Positions 31,006 through 35,262 of a stretch of 35,262 nt of DNA are shown here, in pieces. The position numbers and the translations under genes were made by a program. Position 1 is the first letter of the stretch. Every line of letters starts with the position of its first letter. Below the pieces are notes generated by a model. That model did not search any database, was not told the origin of the DNA, and worked only from the letters and a program-made list of their open reading frames with translations. Source of the stretch: Candidatus Bathyarchaeota archaeon (GTDB taxonomy: Archaea > Thermoproteota > Bathyarchaeia > Bathyarchaeales > Bathycorpusculaceae); assembly GCA_016927895.1 (NCBI GenBank), contig JAFGLT010000106.1, positions 1-35,262 on the forward strand, read 5' to 3'.

Positions 31006-34000
31006 ATGGCTTCAGAAATATCAATTCACAAAATTGTTGACGGAATATCTTTCGGTTTGATTTCCCCCCAAGACCTGCGCAAACAGTCAGTCGTCGAAAT
31101 TCAAACACCAGACACTTACGATGAAGACGGCGCGCCCATCACCGCCGGGCTAATGGATGGCCGATTAGGCACTTTGGAGCCCAGACAGAGATGCAAAACT
31201 TGCGGCAACACGGCAATCCGTTGCCCAGGACACTTTGGACACATTGAACTCGCCGTGCCTATAGTACACATAGAATTCACGAAAATAATTCACGAAATCC
31301 TGAAGTCAACCTGCCGCAGTTGCGGCCGGGTACTCTTGTCAGAAGAGAAAGTGAAAAAGGTCCAAAAAAGAATTGAACGATACAAAGCGCTTTTGGGCAC
31401 GATACCTGACGTAGTGTATAAGACCATAATGCAGGAAATTAAGGCTAAGCAATGTCCATACTGCGCGGCTAACCAGTATAAAATCACTTTTGAGAAACCT
31501 ACCAAATTCATAGAGCAAACCGAAGCAGGCTCTGAACCGTTAACGCCCAGCATGATTAGGGAAAGACTGGAACGCGTTTCTAATGAGGACTTGGAACTTT
31601 TAGGGTTCAACCCTACCGTGGCGAGGCCTGAATGGATGGTTCTGCAGGTTTTGCCTGTGCCTCCAGTTTACGTTCGCCCCTCCATCACTCTGGAGTCAGG
31701 GATCCGCTCGGAAGACGATTTAACTCACAAACTTGTTGACATCATTAGGATTAATCAGCGGCTTAAAGAAAACATGGAAGCAGGCGCACCAACACTTATC
31801 ATTCAAGACTTATCTGAGCTTCTACAGTACCACGTAACCACTTACTTTAACAACGAAGCCTCTGGAATACCGCCAGCACGGCACCGTTCAGGAAGAGCGT
31901 TGAAAACACTCTCGCAGCGGTTGAAAGGAAAAGAAGGGAGGTTCAGAAGCAACCTTTCAGGCAAAAGAGTTGACTTCTCAGCGCGCACAGTTATTTCTCC
32001 AGACCCGAACCTCGACATAAACGAAGTTGGTGTTCCAAGAGACGTTGCAATGCGCTTGTCTGTTCCCGAGAAAGTAACCGAGTGGAACATTGAGGAAATG
32101 AGGCGGCTGGTCATAAACGGTCCTGAACAGTATCCAGGTGCCCTTTACATTATCAGGCCAGACGGAAAACGCATAAGGCTTGAATTCGTAGTAGACAGAG
32201 AAAAAATCGCTGAAGCCGTAGAACTAGGCTTCGTTGTAGAAAGACACCTTAAAAACGGCGACATTGCAATATTCAACCGTCAGCCTTCACTTCACCGCAT
32301 GTCAATTATGGCGCATTACGTGCGCGTTTTACCCTACAAGACTTTTCGTCTGCACCTCTGCGTTTGTCCACCTTACAACGCTGACTTTGACGGGGACGAA
32401 ATGAACCTTCACGTGCCTCAAAGCGAGGAAGCGCGAACAGAAGCCCTGCTGCTAATGCAGGTTCAAGACCAGATACTTTCACCAAGGTTTGGTGGACCCA
32501 TAATCGGCGCAATACGTGACTTCATCACTGGGGCATACTACTTCACAAGACGCGAAAATCTTATGCCTAAAGAAGAGGTTTCCCGGATACTCACAGCAAC
32601 AGGCTACGTAGGTGAGCTGCCAGAGCCTAAGGTCAAGGAGCCTCAGCCGTTATGGTCGGGCAAACAGATTTTCAGCCTCTTCTTGCCTAAGACTTTGAAT
32701 TATGTCTTGAAAGCGAACCTTTGCCAAGGATGCACTAAATGTGAAGAGGAAGACTGCAAGCACGACGCATATGTAGTTATTAAAAACGGTGAGCTTGTTA
32801 CCGGCATCATAGACCGCCGTTCCATAGGCTCTGAGCAGTCCGAAAGTCTTTTACACCGCATAATCAAGGACTACGGAACTCAAGCGGGACGCGAATTCCT
32901 GAACAAAATAACGCGGATGCTAAAGCTGTTCATAACCATGCGCGGATTCAGTTACCCGTATGACCAGCTTGTTCTATCCTCCAGAGCTGAGAACAAGATT
33001 AAGAAAACAATGGAGAAAATCCAGAAGAAAATAGACGAGCACATAGAAAACTACCGTAACGGAACTTTACCGCGGCTGCCTGGGCAAACACTTGAAGAGT
33101 CTTTTGAAATTTATGTTATGCACGAGCTCGCTCAAGCCAGAGACGAGGCAGGAAAAATTGCAGACCAAGATTTCACGATAGACAACTCGGGCATTGTTAT
33201 GACTCGAACAGGAGCAAGAGGTTCAAGCCTTAACATTGGGCAAATGGTTGCTTGTGTCGGTCAGCAATCAGTGCGTGGCAAACGAATCCTTAGAGGTTAC
33301 GTTGGAAGAGCTTTGCCGCATTTTGTTGAGGGTGACCCCCGACCTAGAGCAAGAGGCTTCGTTTACAATTCTTACCAGACTGGTTTGGACGCGATTGAAT
33401 TCTTCTTCCACGCCATGGGTGGCAGAGAAGGATTGGTCGACACTGCAGTTAGAACACAACAGAGCGGTTACATGCAAAGAAGGCTTATCAACGCTTTGGA
33501 GCACATCCGATTGGAATACGACGGCACCGTCCGCGACTCAGCTGGAGATATAATCCAGTTCATGTACGGCGAAGACGGCGTTGACCCCGCTAAAAGCGAC
33601 CACGGGCAAGCAGTGAACGTAAGTCGACTTATCAGCCAGATAAAAATCGGAGAAGAAAAAGGCAAACCTGCATCAGCTGATTACATTAAAAATCAGATGA
33701 AGGCGGTTGAGGGTCAACTCACGCCGATACTTATGGACCAGCTTAAACAGGGTTTAGCTAAAGCTGGACTTACCACGCAGGGTGTTGACAAAGCCGTTGC
33801 TCTTACGGCTGAACAGTACAATAAGGCGCTGATGGAGCCCGGCGAAGCCGTGGGTATAGTTGCCGCTCAGTCAATAGGTGAACCTGGGACTCAGATGACT
33901 CTCAGGACATTCCACTACGCAGGAGTCAAAGAGCAAAACGTCACCTTAGGCTTACCCCGACTTATCGAAATAGTTGATGCCAGACGGATTCCGTCAACTC

Positions 34001-34839
34001 CAATTATGACTATTTACTTGACAGAGAAATACCGGAAAAGCAAAGAACGCACAGTAGAAATTGCGCGTAACATAATCTACACGAATTTGGAAACAATAGC
34101 CTCAGCGATTTACGAGGATCCTGTGCGCGAAGTAATCGTGGTTGAACTGAACAAGTCCATGATGGAAGACCGCGCGATAACCATGGATTACCTCAAGGAC
34201 CAGTTGCAGATTCCTAATGCCACCGTGGAGTTGGATGGTGACACCGTACTGATTACCCCTGCGAAAGTTGAAAATATGAAGAAACTGCTCGGTAAAGTCC
34301 CAGATGTTCAGGTTAAAGGCGTGCCTGACATAAAGCGTGTTTTGGTTACTGAAGAACGCGGCGAATGGGTTATACGGACAGATGGTTCAAACTTAGGTAT
34401 GGTGTTACAGGTTTCTGGTGTAGATACTTCACGGACAACAACAAACAACGTCCACGAGATAGCTAAGACGCTTGGAATAGAAGCTGCGAGAAACGCTTTA
34501 ACAAACGAGGCGAAAGGAGTCTTGGAAGACCAAGGCTTAGACGTAGACGTGCGCCATGTCTTGCTCGTTGCAGACATGATGACCTCTACAGGCGAGGTGC
34601 AGCAGATAGGAAGGCATGGAATCAGCGGCAAGAAAGCAAGCGTGTTAGCTAGGGCAGCATTTGAAATCACAGTCCCGAACATTGTTGAAGCAGCCGTAAA
34701 AGGCGAAAGCGATCCATTGGAAGGCGTAACCGAAAACGTAATAGTCGGGCAGTCTATTCCAATTGGCACGGGTTTAGTGGAGTTGTATATGTCCACTTTT
34801 GAAAAACAAGAAAAGACTGGAGGAAAAACTGAAACATGA
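31006..34839 (+). CDS. rpoA: DNA-directed RNA polymerase subunit A (A' and A'' fused)
   Basis: 1277 residues, the largest subunit. In most Crenarchaeota and Euryarchaeota this is two genes (about 880 and 390 residues); here it is one open frame with no stop or intein. Zinc site C-K-T-C-G...C-P-G-H-F-G-H near residue 60, a second Cys set near 103-155, the Mg-binding N-A-D-F-D-G-D-E-M at about 458-466, and the A''-type region E-P-G-E-A-V-G-I-V-A-A-Q-S-I-G-E-P-G-T-Q-M-T-L at about 945-968. The A'/A'' joint would fall near 33650-33760. AAAGGAGAAGG precedes ATG 31006. The stop overlaps rpl30e by four bases. Confidence 0.97.
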   Translation: MASEISIHKIVDGISFGLISPQDLRKQSVVEIQTPDTYDEDGAPITAGLMDGRLGTLEPRQRCKTCGNTAIRCPGHFGHIELAVPIVHIEFTKIIHEILKSTCRSCGRVLLSEEKVKKVQKRIERYKALLGTIPDVVYKTIMQEIKAKQCPYCAANQYKITFEKPTKFIEQTEAGSEPLTPSMIRERLERVSNEDLELLGFNPTVARPEWMVLQVLPVPPVYVRPSITLESGIRSEDDLTHKLVDIIRINQRLKENMEAGAPTLIIQDLSELLQYHVTTYFNNEASGIPPARHRSGRALKTLSQRLKGKEGRFRSNLSGKRVDFSARTVISPDPNLDINEVGVPRDVAMRLSVPEKVTEWNIEEMRRLVINGPEQYPGALYIIRPDGKRIRLEFVVDREKIAEAVELGFVVERHLKNGDIAIFNRQPSLHRMSIMAHYVRVLPYKTFRLHLCVCPPYNADFDGDEMNLHVPQSEEARTEALLLMQVQDQILSPRFGGPIIGAIRDFITGAYYFTRRENLMPKEEVSRILTATGYVGELPEPKVKEPQPLWSGKQIFSLFLPKTLNYVLKANLCQGCTKCEEEDCKHDAYVVIKNGELVTGIIDRRSIGSEQSESLLHRIIKDYGTQAGREFLNKITRMLKLFITMRGFSYPYDQLVLSSRAENKIKKTMEKIQKKIDEHIENYRNGTLPRLPGQTLEESFEIYVMHELAQARDEAGKIADQDFTIDNSGIVMTRTGARGSSLNIGQMVACVGQQSVRGKRILRGYVGRALPHFVEGDPRPRARGFVYNSYQTGLDAIEFFFHAMGGREGLVDTAVRTQQSGYMQRRLINALEHIRLEYDGTVRDSAGDIIQFMYGEDGVDPAKSDHGQAVNVSRLISQIKIGEEKGKPASADYIKNQMKAVEGQLTPILMDQLKQGLAKAGLTTQGVDKAVALTAEQYNKALMEPGEAVGIVAAQSIGEPGTQMTLRTFHYAGVKEQNVTLGLPRLIEIVDARRIPSTPIMTIYLTEKYRKSKERTVEIARNIIYTNLETIASAIYEDPVREVIVVELNKSMMEDRAITMDYLKDQLQIPNATVELDGDTVLITPAKVENMKKLLGKVPDVQVKGVPDIKRVLVTEERGEWVIRTDGSNLGMVLQVSGVDTSRTTTNNVHEIAKTLGIEAARNALTNEAKGVLEDQGLDVDVRHVLLVADMMTSTGEVQQIGRHGISGKKASVLARAAFEITVPNIVEAAVKGESDPLEGVTENVIVGQSIPIGTGLVELYMSTFEKQEKTGGKTET

Positions 34840-35168
34840 TTGACGTAGATAAAGCAATAGCAACAGCTGTGAAAACTGGTAAGGTTTCTTTCGGAGCCAA
34901 CACGGCTTTGCAAAATGCCAAGACTGGTAAGGCCAAGATGATTGTCCTGTCCGCTAACTGTCCAAAAGACATAAAAGAACAAGTAGAATATTATGGTAAA
35001 ATCTCTAAGGTTCCTATCATGACGTATAAAGGCACTTCCATAGATTTGGCGGCGGTCTGCAACAAACTCTTTATTATTTCAGCATTAAGTATAAGAGAAA
35101 CAGGTGACTCAGAGATTCTCAAATTAACAGAAAACACTGAAAAAGAATCTAAGGGAGGCAATGCATGA
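34836..35168 (+). CDS. rpl30e: Ribosomal protein L30e
   Basis: 110 residues of the L7Ae/L30e fold: V-D-K-A-I-A-T-A-V-K-T-G-K-V-S-F-G-A-N-T-A-L-Q-N-A-K-T-G-K-A-K-M-I-V-L-S-A-N-C-P, then Y-Y-G-K-I-S-K-V-P-I-M-T-Y and a C-terminal helical, charged tail. It binds large-subunit rRNA through the kink-turn surface. The ATGA overlap with rpoA and the GGAGG at 34819-34823 show coupled translation. Its place after rpoA and before nusA is the conserved archaeal order. Confidence 0.93.
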   Translation: MIDVDKAIATAVKTGKVSFGANTALQNAKTGKAKMIVLSANCPKDIKEQVEYYGKISKVPIMTYKGTSIDLAAVCNKLFIISALSIRETGDSEILKLTENTEKESKGGNA

Positions 35169-35262
35169 CAAGCGGCATTAAAATCACGTGCGACGAAATG
35201 CGCTACATCGCTTTGTTTGAAAGCGTCAGCGGCGCCGGCGTCAAAGACTGCATAATCGATGA
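35165..35262 (+). CDS. nusA: NusA-like transcription factor (partial, 5' end)
   Basis: The first 32 residues before the window ends. I-K-I-T-C-D-E-M-R-Y-I-A-L-F-E and G-V-K-D-C-I-I-D match the N-terminus of archaeal NusA-like KH-domain proteins, which act in transcription termination or antitermination. AAGGGAGG at 35151-35158 is well placed for ATG 35165; the ATG at 35161 is in another frame. Overlaps rpl30e by four bases. In most archaea rps12 and rps7 follow. Confidence 0.85.
   Translation, partial: MTSGIKITCDEMRYIALFESVSGAGVKDCIID

Noticed and set aside
34308-34982. 224-codon minus-strand frame opposite the end of rpoA and rpl30e
   Set aside because: Both + strand genes are certain; the minus frame is Ser/Thr/Phe-rich without motifs.
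1-35262. CRISPR array, IS element, rRNA, integrase or toxin-antitoxin pair
   Set aside because: No spaced direct repeats, transposase or integrase motifs, rRNA segments or recognisable toxin families were found on either strand.

Overview
This window is archaeal. The signs are archaeal RNA polymerase genes (rpoB, then rpoA as one unsplit gene), TgtA (archaeosine), TrmY, archaemetzincin, a presenilin-family protease, a bulge-helix-bulge tRNA intron, TATA boxes about 26 bases upstream of likely starts, and many TTG/GTG starts with GGAGG or GGTG Shine-Dalgarno sites. The unsplit rpoA, together with the gene content, suggests a Thermoproteota lineage outside the classical Crenarchaeota, most likely Bathyarchaeia. 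That placement is an inference. No rRNA, CRISPR array, transposase or phage gene was seen.

Layout. 1-2.1 kb: the 5' part of a hotdog thioesterase, a 54-residue helical protein, two zinc-ribbon proteins, tRNA-Pro(TGG) and tRNA-Thr(CGT). 2.1-5.6 kb: thiL and trmY, convergent with overlapping ends, then small membrane, winged-helix and zinc-ribbon/HTH genes. 6-9.7 kb: an HtrA-like protease with a long coiled coil and no PDZ domain, a very basic 49-residue ORF, a PRC-barrel protein, a methyltransferase and a PadR regulator. 9.9-12.5 kb: a membrane protein/winged-helix operon with an operator-like palindrome around its TATA box, then a cation diffusion facilitator core flanked by two winged-helix domains. 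12.7-17.4 kb: an SGNH hydrolase convergent with an acyltransferase-3, an unidentified conserved-looking gene with a C-terminal zinc ribbon, an Nfu iron-sulfur protein, a DUF998 membrane protein and a GYD protein. 17.8-19.2 kb: a B12-binding-type radical SAM enzyme.

19.2-24.2 kb is a five-gene minus-strand run, in transcription order tgtA - PHP phosphoesterase - beta-CASP RNase - archaemetzincin - presenilin homologue. It joins tRNA modification, RNA processing and two proteases at short spacing. It is followed by an intron-containing tRNA-Leu(CAA) whose gene encodes a tandem CCACCA, a secreted and glycosylation-rich membrane-anchored protein, and a divergent orphan DNA methyltransferase. From 27.4 kb to the right edge lies the transcription operon: a 47-residue ORF, rpoB, rpoA, rpl30e and the start of nusA, joined by very short gaps or 4-base overlaps.

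The most unusual items are the HTH-CDF-HTH fusion with a swapped metal motif, the presenilin/archaemetzincin/RNase cluster, the SGNH gene whose signal anchor seems to lie upstream of any standard start codon, the tRNA-Leu with genomic CCACCA, and the small ORF where rpoH would be expected. All functional calls come from reading motifs by eye; no database search was run.
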